Origin: Acidobacteriaceae bacterium
Lineage (GTDB): Bacteria > Acidobacteriota > Terriglobia > Terriglobales > Acidobacteriaceae
Direction of reading: 5' to 3'
DNA: 5,035 bases
NCBI GenBank assembly: GCA_003139975.1
Contig: PLHN01000416.1
Location: 1 to 5,035 of the forward strand
The notes under the pieces were generated by a model that ran no database searches, had not been told where the DNA came from, and was given only the letters and a program-made list of their open reading frames with translations. The translations under genes were made by a program, and so were the position numbers. Each line of letters opens with the position of its first letter. Positions within the stretch are counted from its first letter, which is position 1. Positions 1-5,035 of this stretch are shown here, one piece after another.

Positions 1-17
1 ACGTTCCGTCTGTCCCC

Positions 18-59
18 GAGTTCGTCCCGAGTTCGTCCCGAGTTCGTCCGAGTTCGTCC
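18..59. repeat. Four direct repeats of GAGTTCGTCC(C)
   Basis: Four head-to-tail copies lie at 18-28, 29-39, 40-49 and 50-59. The first two are 11 bases (GAGTTCGTCCC) and the last two are 10 bases (GAGTTCGTCC). A looser relative may precede them at 3-17. The spacing is close to one DNA helical turn, so bound proteins would face the same side. This could be a binding-site array or a simple slippage repeat; the sequence alone does not decide. Confidence 0.85.
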
Positions 60-102
60 AGCAGGAACTGCCGCGCATTCCGTTTGCCTCCGCGGCCAAA
101 CT

Positions 103-130
103 GCGGATTCCTCCCTTCGGTCGGAATGAC
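103..130. repeat. REP-like intergenic palindrome (GTCATTCC...GGAATCC)
   Basis: Read on the minus strand this is GTCATTCCGACCGAAG followed by GGAGGAATCCGC. It folds as an imperfect hairpin: ATTCC (107-111) pairs with GGAAT (123-127), and an inner CC (114-115) pairs with GG (119-120) across a two-base mismatch. Short dispersed elements of the form GTCATTCC...GGAATC are known from intergenic DNA in many bacteria, and I recall them as common in Acidobacteriota. That it is a dispersed family member here is inference, because only one copy lies in the window. Confidence 0.55.
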
Positions 131-171
131 AATTCTTAAAGATGTTGGGATTGCAAACACCAAGATAAAAG

Positions 172-194
172 CGGGCCAGAATGGCCCGATTTTT
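172..194 (+). terminator. Rho-independent terminator of an upstream plus-strand gene
   Basis: A perfect 7-bp stem, CGGGCCA (172-178) with TGGCCCG (182-188), closes a GAA loop and is followed by ATTTTT (189-194). This is a textbook intrinsic terminator on the plus strand. Its gene must end to the left of the window. On the minus strand the stem is followed by CTTTTATC, a weaker U-tract, so it may work weakly in both directions. Confidence 0.75.
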
Positions 195-200
195 GGGGAG

Positions 201-215
201 GGGACACTTTGTCCC
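201..215. other. Perfect hairpin GGGACA-CTT-TGTCCC
   Basis: A perfect 6-bp inverted repeat with a 3-base loop lies only 6 bases after the terminator U-tract. It is followed by ATTTC rather than a T-run, so it is not a second full terminator. It may be part of a larger intergenic mosaic repeat together with the two elements before it, or a site for a dimeric DNA-binding protein. Its function is unknown. Confidence 0.5.
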
Positions 216-330
216 ATTTCACGCCTCGGCGGCACGCGGAGAAGGTCTTGAATCGCAATGGGTTAGTCGGTTGAGGGATGGCGCTGCGATTGCAGATTCT
301 TGTCCGATGTCGCGCCTGGACTTTGGGCGC

Positions 331-340
331 GGAGAGAAGG
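331..340 (+). promoter_or_regulatory. Ribosome binding site of the S8 protease
   Basis: GGAGAGAAGG sits five bases before the ATG at 346. It decides the start. The in-frame ATG codons at 181 (inside the terminator hairpin), 307 and 364 have no comparable purine-rich site, and only the 346 start gives a clean signal peptide at the N terminus. Confidence 0.8.
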
Positions 341-345
341 ATTTT

Positions 346-2106
346 ATGGGGCGAGTTCACAAAATGGTTTCGGCGTTTCGGTATCTGGCGTTGGCGAGCG
401 TGTTGTCTGGGGCGAGCCTGGCGTCGGCTGCCGGACCCAACCTGGTCTCGGCGAGGGTGCCTAGCAAGCTCTCGGCGGAACTGGCGTCTATCCCTAAGGG
501 GAAAACGGTCAACGTCATTGTGCAGTACCGGACGCTGACGGCTCACGATTTTGCGCAGGCGCAAAGCGTGGCCAGGTTCGGCGCAGCACCGAAGAGCTTG
601 TCGCTGATTAACTCGGTTGCGATGACGGTGAAGTCGGACTCGTTGGCGACGTTGGCGAGCAATCCTAACGTGGCGCATGTTTCGATTGATCACCCGGTCG
701 TCGAGTTCTCGACCACGACGGATTTCTACGATCAGGCAGTGAACGCTCCTTACGCGTGGTCGGCGGGGCTGGATGGAAGCGGGATCGGAGTGGCCGTTAT
801 CGATAGCGGCATTACCGACCAGGGAGATTTTTCCGGGGCGAATGGATCGCGCTTGGTCTATAGCGAAAACGACAATTTCGATGGTGTGAATAATGCATTT
901 GGGCACGGGTCGCACGTGGCGGGAATTGTGGGAGGCGACGGGGCGAACTCGACGGGCGCGAGCTTCACGAAGACTTTCAAGGGAATTGCACCGAACGTAA
1001 ACCTGCTGAGCTTCCGGGTGCTGGATGGAGTGGGAGTGGGCACGGACAGTTCGGTGATCGCGGGAATTGAGTCGGCGATCAACCTGAAGAGCACATACAA
1101 CATCCGGGTAATGAACATCTCGCTGGGGCGGCCGGTGTTTGAGAGTTACACGGTGGATCCGCTGTGCCAGGCGGTGGAAGCGGCGTGGAACGCGGGCATC
1201 GTGGTGGTGGTGGCGGCGGGCAACGACGGCCGCGACAACTCAATGAAGACGAATGGATACGGCACGATCTCGGCGCCGGGGAACGATCCGTATGTGATCA
1301 CGGTGGGCGCGATGAAGCCGGAAGGAACGGCGACGCGGGCGGACGACCTGATTGCGAGTTACAGCTCGAAGGGGCCGACGATAGTCGACCACATCGTGAA
1401 GCCGGACCTGGTGGCGCCGGGGAATCTAACGGTTTCGACTTTGGCCTCGACCAGCGCGGCGATCTACACGCTGTTCCCGCAGGATCAGGTGGCGGAGAGC
1501 TACTACGTGAGCGGCGGCAGCGGCACGTCGCCGTACTATTTCACGCTGAGCGGGACGAGCATGGCGACTCCGGTGGTGAGCGGAGCGGCGGCGCTGTTGC
1601 TGCAGCAGAATTCTTCGCTGACGCCGGACCAGGTAAAGGCGCGGCTGATGAAGAGCGCGTATAAGACGTTTCCGAAGGTGAGTACGGCGGTCGATCCGGT
1701 GACGGGGATCAAGTACACGGACCATTACGACATGTTCACGGTGGGCGCGGGCTATCTGGACATTCAGGCGGCGTTGCAGAACACGGACACGGCGTCGTCA
1801 ACGATTGGCTCGGCCCAGTCGCCGGCGGTGTCGGTCGACGCAAAGGGCAATGTGTATATGGTGACGAACTCGTCGGTGGTGTGGGGGACATCGGTGGTCT
1901 GGGGGACGTCGGTGGTGTGGGGAACGTCGGTAGTTTCGAGTCTGTCCAACGGGGAAAGTGTACTTACGGGATCGTCGGTGGTTTGGGGAACATCGACCCT
2001 CAGCGGATACAGCGTAGTGTGGGGAACATCGGTGCCCGCGGCGAACCTGGCGACGCTGGCGGCACAGGCGGACGCGGCAACGGCTGAGTACTTTGGGGAG
2101 AAGTAG
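346..2106 (+). CDS. Secreted S8 family (subtilisin-like) serine protease
   Basis: A 586-residue exported endopeptidase. Residues 1-28 are a signal peptide: Arg/His/Lys-rich start, hydrophobic YLALASVL core, and an ASA|AG cleavage site after 28. Residues about 53-117 resemble an inhibitor I9-type propeptide (KTVNVIVQYRT to HVSIDHP), expected to assist folding and be removed. The catalytic domain spans about 131-477. Its triad is Asp153 (AVIDSGI), His187 (GHGSHVAG) and Ser405 (SGTSMATP), with oxyanion Asn293 (AAGNDG), so the enzyme should be active. A short linker leads to an SVVWGT hexapeptide repeat (510-561) and a 25-residue tail. I see no membrane anchor or sorting motif, so release to periplasm or exterior is inferred. 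The start at 346 follows from GGAGAGAAGG and the signal peptide. Substrate is unknown. It is convergent with the downstream regulator genes and has no visible partner. Confidence 0.93.
   Translation: MGRVHKMVSAFRYLALASVLSGASLASAAGPNLVSARVPSKLSAELASIPKGKTVNVIVQYRTLTAHDFAQAQSVARFGAAPKSLSLINSVAMTVKSDSLATLASNPNVAHVSIDHPVVEFSTTTDFYDQAVNAPYAWSAGLDGSGIGVAVIDSGITDQGDFSGANGSRLVYSENDNFDGVNNAFGHGSHVAGIVGGDGANSTGASFTKTFKGIAPNVNLLSFRVLDGVGVGTDSSVIAGIESAINLKSTYNIRVMNISLGRPVFESYTVDPLCQAVEAAWNAGIVVVVAAGNDGRDNSMKTNGYGTISAPGNDPYVITVGAMKPEGTATRADDLIASYSSKGPTIVDHIVKPDLVAPGNLTVSTLASTSAAIYTLFPQDQVAESYYVSGGSGTSPYYFTLSGTSMATPVVSGAAALLLQQNSSLTPDQVKARLMKSAYKTFPKVSTAVDPVTGIKYTDHYDMFTVGAGYLDIQAALQNTDTASSTIGSAQSPAVSVDAKGNVYMVTNSSVVWGTSVVWGTSVVWGTSVVSSLSNGESVLTGSSVVWGTSTLSGYSVVWGTSVPAANLATLAAQADAATAEYFGEK
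1873..2028 (+). repeat. SVVWGT hexapeptide repeat at protease C terminus
   Basis: Five exact SVVWGT units lie at bases 1873-1890, 1891-1908, 1909-1926, 1975-1992 and 2011-2028 (residues 510-527, 544-549 and 556-561). Degenerate six-residue units lie between them: SVVSSL (528-533), SVLTGS (538-543) and STLSGY (550-555). A single four-residue break, SNGE (534-537), interrupts the phase. The codons differ between exact units, including Ser as TCG or AGC and Thr as ACA or ACG. This points to selection on the peptide rather than recent DNA slippage. A period of six suggests beta-strand or beta-helix packing, but that is inference. Confidence 0.9.
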
Positions 2107-2112
2107 CGGCGG

Positions 2113-2150
2113 GTGATGCGGGGACGACGGGAACGTAACGGCGGCATCAC
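2113..2150. other. Inverted repeat just after the protease stop codon
   Basis: GTGATGC (2113-2119) and GCATCAC (2144-2150) form a perfect 7-bp inverted repeat around a GC-rich 24-base loop, starting seven bases after the TAG at 2104-2106. No T-run follows, so it is not a standard intrinsic terminator. It could stabilise the 3' end of the protease mRNA or be chance. No better plus-strand terminator is visible before the convergent genes. Confidence 0.3.
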
Positions 2151-2203
2151 TTCCGGCGCGCCATGCATCGACGCAATCGAGAGCCGGCGGGGAGCGGCCA
2201 AAG

Positions 2204-2240
2204 AAAAAAAAGGCGGCCAGAGATTATCGAATCACTGGCC
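2204..2240 (-). terminator. Rho-independent terminator of the LuxR-type gene pair
   Basis: Read on the minus strand, GGCCAG-T-GATT / AATC-T-CTGGCC forms a 10-bp stem with one T-T mismatch and a CGAT loop (2215-2240). After a GCC spacer comes an uninterrupted run of eight T (2204-2211 on the plus strand reads A8). It starts about 34 bases past the TAA of the second regulator gene, as expected for that transcript. On the plus strand there is no U-tract, so it should not stop transcription coming from the protease gene. Confidence 0.88.
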
Positions 2241-2274
2241 GGCCGGTCACTGGAGGAGGTTCGATCTCGATCGG

Positions 2275-2508
2275 TTAAGCGTGCGAGGCCTGTTGTTCCC
2301 ACTGGCGCGCTTCGTACCACAGAGCCAACTCGACGCGGTTCCAGAGGCCGAGCTTGTCATAGATCAGCCGCAGGTAGTTCTTCACCACGTGCTCAGTGGT
2401 GCCCAGGGAATCGGCGATTTCGCGGTTCTTGCAGCCTTCGGCTACGCGTTGAATGATGAAGTGTTCCCGCTCAGCGGGACCGTGGAGGACGACTGCTGCT
2501 CCTGCCAT
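2275..2508 (-). CDS. Stand-alone LuxR/GerE-type HTH DNA-binding protein (second of pair)
   Basis: A 77-residue protein that is almost entirely a LuxR C-terminal (GerE) helix-turn-helix domain. Residues about 11-66 match the family pattern: PAERE start, EGCKNREIADSLG in the scaffold and first HTH helix, EHVVKNYLRLIYDKLG for the recognition helix region, then NRVELALW. The usual TVKxH of the recognition helix reads VVKNY, so DNA contacts may differ. There is no receiver, PAS or autoinducer-binding domain, so it cannot sense a signal through the usual attached module. The start at 2508 is set by AGGAG six bases upstream. Its first 67 bases overlap the end of the preceding regulator gene in another frame, which suggests translational coupling. 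Target genes are unknown. A strong terminator follows. Confidence 0.85.
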   Translation of the reverse strand: MAGAAVVLHGPAEREHFIIQRVAEGCKNREIADSLGTTEHVVKNYLRLIYDKLGLWNRVELALWYEARQWEQQASHA

Positions 2509-2717
2509 AGTTGTCTCCTATAAAGTAGTGTCGCGAGTTTGACGCGCTTGATGCCGCCCTTGATTCCGTAACGGAGGAAGAGGCGGTTGAAATGAGCTTT
2601 GACCGTACGCTCGGCGATATTCAGATCGCGAGCGATCTCGGCGTTGTCGCATCCCTGGAGCAGAAGGTCAACAATCTGCCGCTCTCGGGGCCCCACGGGG
2701 CTGGGGATCTCTTGCAT
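2442..2717 (-). CDS. Stand-alone LuxR/GerE-type HTH DNA-binding protein (first of pair)
   Basis: A 91-residue protein consisting of one LuxR C-terminal (GerE) HTH domain plus a short tail. Residues about 8-66 fit the family closely: VGPRERQIVDLLLQG, then NAEIARDLNIAERTVKAHFNRLF with the canonical TVKxH recognition segment, and a final helix KRVKLATLLY. No sensor or receiver domain is present. The last 20 or so residues are Gln/Ser/Thr-rich and coincide with the stretch that also encodes the N terminus of the next gene, so the tail is probably shaped by the overlap. I chose the ATG at 2717 because GAGGAG lies seven bases before it. A GTG at 2732 would add five residues but overlaps that site. 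It is probably the first gene of a two-gene operon whose promoter lies in the divergent region before uvrB. Confidence 0.87.
   Translation of the reverse strand: MQEIPSPVGPRERQIVDLLLQGCDNAEIARDLNIAERTVKAHFNRLFLRYGIKGGIKRVKLATLLYRRQLWQEQQSSSTVPLSGNTSSFNA
2515..2519 (-). promoter_or_regulatory. Ribosome binding site of the second LuxR-type gene
   Basis: AGGAG on the minus strand lies six bases before the ATG at 2508, inside the coding sequence of the preceding gene. A strong site here makes independent or coupled initiation likely and argues that the overlapping start is real. Confidence 0.8.
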
Positions 2718-2724
2718 AAACTTG

Positions 2725-2730
2725 CTCCTC
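2725..2730 (-). promoter_or_regulatory. Ribosome binding site of the first LuxR-type gene
   Basis: GAGGAG on the minus strand lies seven bases before the ATG at 2717. It favours this start over the in-frame GTG at 2732, which partly overlaps the site. Confidence 0.8.
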
Positions 2731-2759
2731 ACAAAAGCCGCGCCGGTTGCCGAAAGTGG

Positions 2760-2774
2760 CGGGATTCGGACCCG
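2760..2774 (-). other. tRNA T-arm-like hairpin, no complete tRNA
   Basis: On the minus strand CGGG-TCCGAAT-CCCG forms a 4-bp stem with a seven-base loop that differs by one base from the canonical T-loop TTCGAAT. No matching acceptor stem, D-arm or anticodon arm can be laid out around it. It may be a tRNA relic, a regulatory hairpin in the leader of the regulator mRNA, or coincidence. It lies about 43 bases before the first regulator's start codon. Confidence 0.3.
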
Positions 2775-2897
2775 GACGCAACTGAACTCACATCTCTATG
2801 TCTAAACGAGTGTGCATGCGCGCGGCCAATTGTGAGGGGCAGGGTTAAGGAAATGTGAAAATTCGTAGTAGATATGGGTTTTTGCTGGAAATGCAGG

Positions 2898-2911
2898 ATT
2901 ACGAAGGTAAT
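2898..2911. other. Small inverted repeat ATTAC-GAAG-GTAAT
   Basis: A perfect 5-bp inverted repeat with a four-base centre lies roughly midway between the divergent genes. It could be an operator for a dimeric regulator. Nothing else supports a function. Confidence 0.3.
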
Positions 2912-2967
2912 GGCGCCGGGATTCTACGGTTGTTTCCGGTGGGTTCTAGGCGACTTTTGCTCAGGGT

Positions 2968-2985
2968 CTAAGGTAAACCACTTAG
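2968..2985. other. Inverted repeat CTAAG-N8-CTTAG
   Basis: Five-base arms separated by eight bases give an 18-bp dyad. LuxR-type regulators commonly bind dyads of roughly this size, so autoregulation by the neighbouring HTH pair is possible. The match is only length and symmetry, so confidence is low. Confidence 0.25.
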
Positions 2986-3082
2986 TACAAACTTCCCATA
3001 TGAAGCGAGGGTTGGACGAAAATTACACGTTAGTGCAGCCGCACCCTAGCGGTCAACGTCTGGCTGGCCCGTTCACGTCTCC

Positions 3083-3088
3083 TATAAT
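3083..3088 (+). promoter_or_regulatory. uvrB: Possible -10 box (TATAAT) overlapping the uvrB start
   Basis: A perfect TATAAT ends on the second base of the uvrB ATG at 3087. If it is a real -10 element, transcription would begin near 3095-3096, at the in-frame GTG at 3096, giving a leaderless uvrB mRNA. No good -35 element lies 16-18 bases upstream (the region reads CTGGCTG), and there is no extended -10, so this may be chance. Confidence 0.3.
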
Positions 3089-5035
3089 GGGAACAGTGGA
3101 CTTCCGCCTCCTCAGCAATTACAGGCCCCAAGGCGATCAGGGCAGGGCTATCGAAGCCCTGACGCGCGGGGTATTCGACCGCGAGCAGCACCAGGTGCTG
3201 CTGGGGGTGACCGGGTCGGGCAAGACCTACACCATGGCGAAGGTGATTGAGGCGGCCAACCGGCCCACGCTGGTCATGGCGCACAACAAGACCCTGGCTG
3301 CGCAGCTCTACCACGAGTTTAAAAACTTCTTCCCGCAGAATGCGGTCGAGTACTTCGTTTCCTACTATGACTACTACCAGCCGGAGGCGTACGTGCCGGC
3401 GGCCGACCTCTACATTGAAAAGGAGTCGACGATTAATGACGAACTGGACAAGCTGCGGCTGTCGGCGACGCGGTCGCTGCTCGAGCGGCGCGACTGTTTG
3501 ATCGTGGCTTCGGTGAGTTGCATCTACGGACTGGGATCGCCGGAAGCTTATTACGGCATGATGCTGTTCGTTGAAAAGGGGCAGAAGATCAAACGCGGCG
3601 ATATTACGAAGAAGCTGGTTGAAATTTTGTATGAGCGGAGCGAGGGGGAGTTTCGGCGCGGAACGTTTCGCGTGCGCGGGGATGTGATCGAGATCTATCC
3701 CACGTATGACGACATGGCGTACCGCATCGAGATGTTTGGCGATGAGATTGAGGCGCTCTCGCAGATCGATCCGCTGTTTGGGACGGTGAAGCAGCGCTAT
3801 GGGCGGCTGCCGATTTATCCGAAGACGCACTATGTGATGAAAGAGGAAACGAAGGCGTCGGCGGTGGAGTCGATCAAGAAGGAACTGGCGTGGTGGGAAG
3901 CCGAACTGGAGAAACAGGGAAGGACAGTGGAGGCGCAGCGCATTCATCAGCGGGTGATGTATGACCTGGAGATGATCAAGGCGATGGGGTATTGCCACGG
4001 GATCGAGAATTATTCGCGGCATTTTACGGGGCGGATGCCGGGGGAGCCTCCACCGACGCTGCTGGATTATTTTTCGCGCGATTTTTTGATGTTTATTGAT
4101 GAGTCGCACCAGACGGTGCCGCAGTTGCATGGGATGTATCACGGCGACCGGTCGCGCAAGCAGACGCTGGTGGAGTATGGATTTCGCATGCCGTCGGCTT
4201 TGGATAATCGGCCGCTTACGTTTGAGGAGTTTGAGCACCGGACGAATCAGCTTGTCTACGTGTCGGCTACGCCGGGGTCTTACGAGCTTACTAAGTCCGC
4301 GGGGGTGGTGGTGGAACAGATCATCCGGCCAACGGGATTGATCGACCCGCCGGTGGAGATTCGGCCGGTGAAAGGGCAGATTGACGATCTGCTGCACATG
4401 ATTCGCGACCGGGTGGCGCGCAACGAACGCGTGCTGGTGACGACGCTGACCAAGCGCATGGCTGAGGACCTGGCGGAGTATTACAGCGAAGTTGGCGTGA
4501 AGTGCCGCTACATGCATTCGGAGATCGAGACGCTGGAACGGGTGAAGATTCTGCGCGACCTGCGTAAGGGCGAGTTCGATGTATTGATTGGCATCAATCT
4601 TTTACGCGAGGGGTTGGATCTGCCGGAAGTTTCTTTGGTAGCAATTCTCGACGCCGATAAAGAAGGTTTCCTGCGGTCGGCGGGATCGCTTATTCAGACC
4701 ATCGGGCGAAGTGCGAGGCATTTGCACGGGCGGGCGATTCTTTATGCCGATGTGATGACGGATTCGATGAAGAAGGCGATCAATGAAACCGACCGGCGGC
4801 GTGAAATCCAGCAGGCTTACAACGAGGCGAATGGAATCACTCCGGAATCGATTGTGAGGCCTCTGGATATGACGCTGGCGGCGATTGTGGCCGCCGACTA
4901 CACCGATCTGACTAGCGTCGAGGCCGATGGGATTCCGGAGTTCAAATCGCAGGAAGAGTTAGACACTTACATTGCGAAGTTAGAGAGCGATATGCGGGAG
5001 GCGGCGAAGCGGTTTGAGTTTGAGAAGGCGGCGAA
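3087..5035 (+). CDS. uvrB: UvrB, excision nuclease subunit B (3' end cut by window)
   Basis: The DNA-damage verification helicase of UvrABC nucleotide excision repair; it receives damaged DNA from UvrA and recruits UvrC. 649 codons are visible of an expected 670 or so. Motifs in order: NYRPQGDQ near the N terminus; Walker A GVTGSGKT (40-47, Lys46); the Tyr-rich beta-hairpin [10 protein letters not shown] (93-102) that clamps DNA; DESH box (338-341); VSATPG (392-397); [13 protein letters not shown] (502-514); and motif [10 protein letters not shown] (537-544). The frame leaves the window as the UvrC-binding UVR motif begins (from about 622). Residues 532-533 are Ala-Gly where E. coli and Bacillus have Glu-Arg. 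The start is uncertain. ATG 3087 has no Shine-Dalgarno; GTG 3096 gives a start (MDFRLL) closer to the family norm; in-frame ATGs at 2874, 2910 and 3000 would add non-UvrB residues. It is transcribed away from the regulator pair. Confidence 0.97.
   Translation, partial: MGTVDFRLLSNYRPQGDQGRAIEALTRGVFDREQHQVLLGVTGSGKTYTMAKVIEAANRPTLVMAHNKTLAAQLYHEFKNFFPQNAVEYFVSYYDYYQPEAYVPAADLYIEKESTINDELDKLRLSATRSLLERRDCLIVASVSCIYGLGSPEAYYGMMLFVEKGQKIKRGDITKKLVEILYERSEGEFRRGTFRVRGDVIEIYPTYDDMAYRIEMFGDEIEALSQIDPLFGTVKQRYGRLPIYPKTHYVMKEETKASAVESIKKELAWWEAELEKQGRTVEAQRIHQRVMYDLEMIKAMGYCHGIENYSRHFTGRMPGEPPPTLLDYFSRDFLMFIDESHQTVPQLHGMYHGDRSRKQTLVEYGFRMPSALDNRPLTFEEFEHRTNQLVYVSATPGSYELTKSAGVVVEQIIRPTGLIDPPVEIRPVKGQIDDLLHMIRDRVARNERVLVTTLTKRMAEDLAEYYSEVGVKCRYMHSEIETLERVKILRDLRKGEFDVLIGINLLREGLDLPEVSLVAILDADKEGFLRSAGSLIQTIGRSARHLHGRAILYADVMTDSMKKAINETDRRREIQQAYNEANGITPESIVRPLDMTLAAIVAADYTDLTSVEADGIPEFKSQEELDTYIAKLESDMREAAKRFEFEKAA

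Larger units (their letters stand above)
1..345. other. Non-coding stretch upstream of the protease gene
   Basis: I see no gene here that can be supported. Plus-strand frames are open for short distances from the left edge; one runs to a TAA at 137-139 and another to a TGA at 127-129. Both pass through the direct repeats and the palindromic element, so they do not look like protein. The contents, in order, are four direct repeats, a REP-like palindrome, a terminator hairpin and a second hairpin. The last 130 bases or so are the leader of the protease gene. I could not find a convincing -35/-10 promoter in that leader. Confidence 0.6.
2718..3086. other. Divergent intergenic region between regulator pair and uvrB
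   Basis: This stretch should hold the promoters of both the minus-strand regulator pair and plus-strand uvrB. I find no protein gene in it that I can support. The uvrB frame happens to be open from 2859, but the extra residues do not look like UvrB. No clear minus-strand -35/-10 pair is visible. Searching for LexA boxes of the CTGT-N8-ACAG and GAAC-N4-GTTC types gives none, so SOS control of uvrB is not supported by the sequence. Recognisable items are a T-arm-like hairpin, two small inverted repeats and a TATAAT at the right end. Confidence 0.6.

Noticed and set aside
18..59. CRISPR array
   Set aside because: The repeats are 10-11 bases and directly abutting, with no spacers and no cas genes.
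181..345. N-terminal extension of the protease to the ATG at 181
   Set aside because: The ATG lies inside a terminator hairpin, has no Shine-Dalgarno, and would bury the signal peptide 55 residues inside the protein.
136..915. A 259-codon minus-strand open frame overlapping the protease start
   Set aside because: It is Arg-rich and domain-free, opposite the signal peptide and catalytic domain of a clear protease, and it runs through the terminator and REP-like element.
2113..2523. Plus-strand open frames across the convergent region
   Set aside because: They run antisense to the two HTH genes and through their terminator, and show no domain or convincing ribosome binding site.
2740..2840. 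A minus-strand tRNA gene
   Set aside because: Only the T-arm-like piece is present. No D-loop, anticodon arm or complementary acceptor stem could be fitted.
2859..3090. LexA/SOS box upstream of uvrB
   Set aside because: No CTGT-N8-ACAG or GAAC-N4-GTTC site is present. GTTC at 3071 and GAAC at 3091 are inverted but 16 bases apart, too far for either known LexA spacing.
3030..4517. A 495-codon open frame on the minus strand, antisense to uvrB
   Set aside because: Its product is His/Arg/Leu-rich low-complexity sequence with no recognisable domain, and it lies wholly opposite strongly conserved UvrB motifs. Long antisense open frames are common opposite GC-rich genes with biased third positions.

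Overview
The window looks like ordinary chromosome from a GC-rich, Gram-negative-type bacterium. I favour Acidobacteriota (Terriglobia or Koribacter-like). The reasons are a secreted S8 protease ending in VVWGT repeats, which I recall from acidobacterial proteases, a pair of very small stand-alone LuxR-type HTH proteins, a UvrB with Ala-Gly in place of the usual Glu-Arg before helicase motif VI, and a GTCATTCC...GGAATC intergenic palindrome. This is inference from remembered family features, not from a database search.

Layout. Positions 1-345 hold no gene I can support. They contain four direct GAGTTCGTCC(C) repeats, a REP-like palindrome, a good rho-independent terminator for a plus-strand gene that ends left of the window, a second perfect hairpin, and the leader of the protease gene. 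Positions 346-2106 (+) encode a 586-residue exported subtilisin-like serine protease with signal peptide, propeptide, complete catalytic residues and a C-terminal hexapeptide repeat. Positions 2275-2717 (-) encode two overlapping HTH-only LuxR/GerE regulators, each with its own strong Shine-Dalgarno sequence. They are followed by a clear minus-strand terminator in the convergent gap beyond the protease gene. Positions 2718-3086 form a divergent intergenic region with small inverted repeats and a tRNA T-arm-like sequence but no tRNA. From 3087 (+) runs uvrB, the nucleotide excision repair helicase subunit, cut off by the window's right edge inside its C-terminal UVR motif.

The genes do not form an obvious pathway. 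The protease converges with the regulator pair, and the regulator pair diverges from uvrB, so there are at least three transcription units. I see no defence system, mobile element or CRISPR array. The points most worth a second look are the protein-level conserved SVVWGT repeat, the 67-base overlap between the two miniature regulators, and the uncertain uvrB start, where a perfect TATAAT overlaps the ATG and no Shine-Dalgarno is visible.
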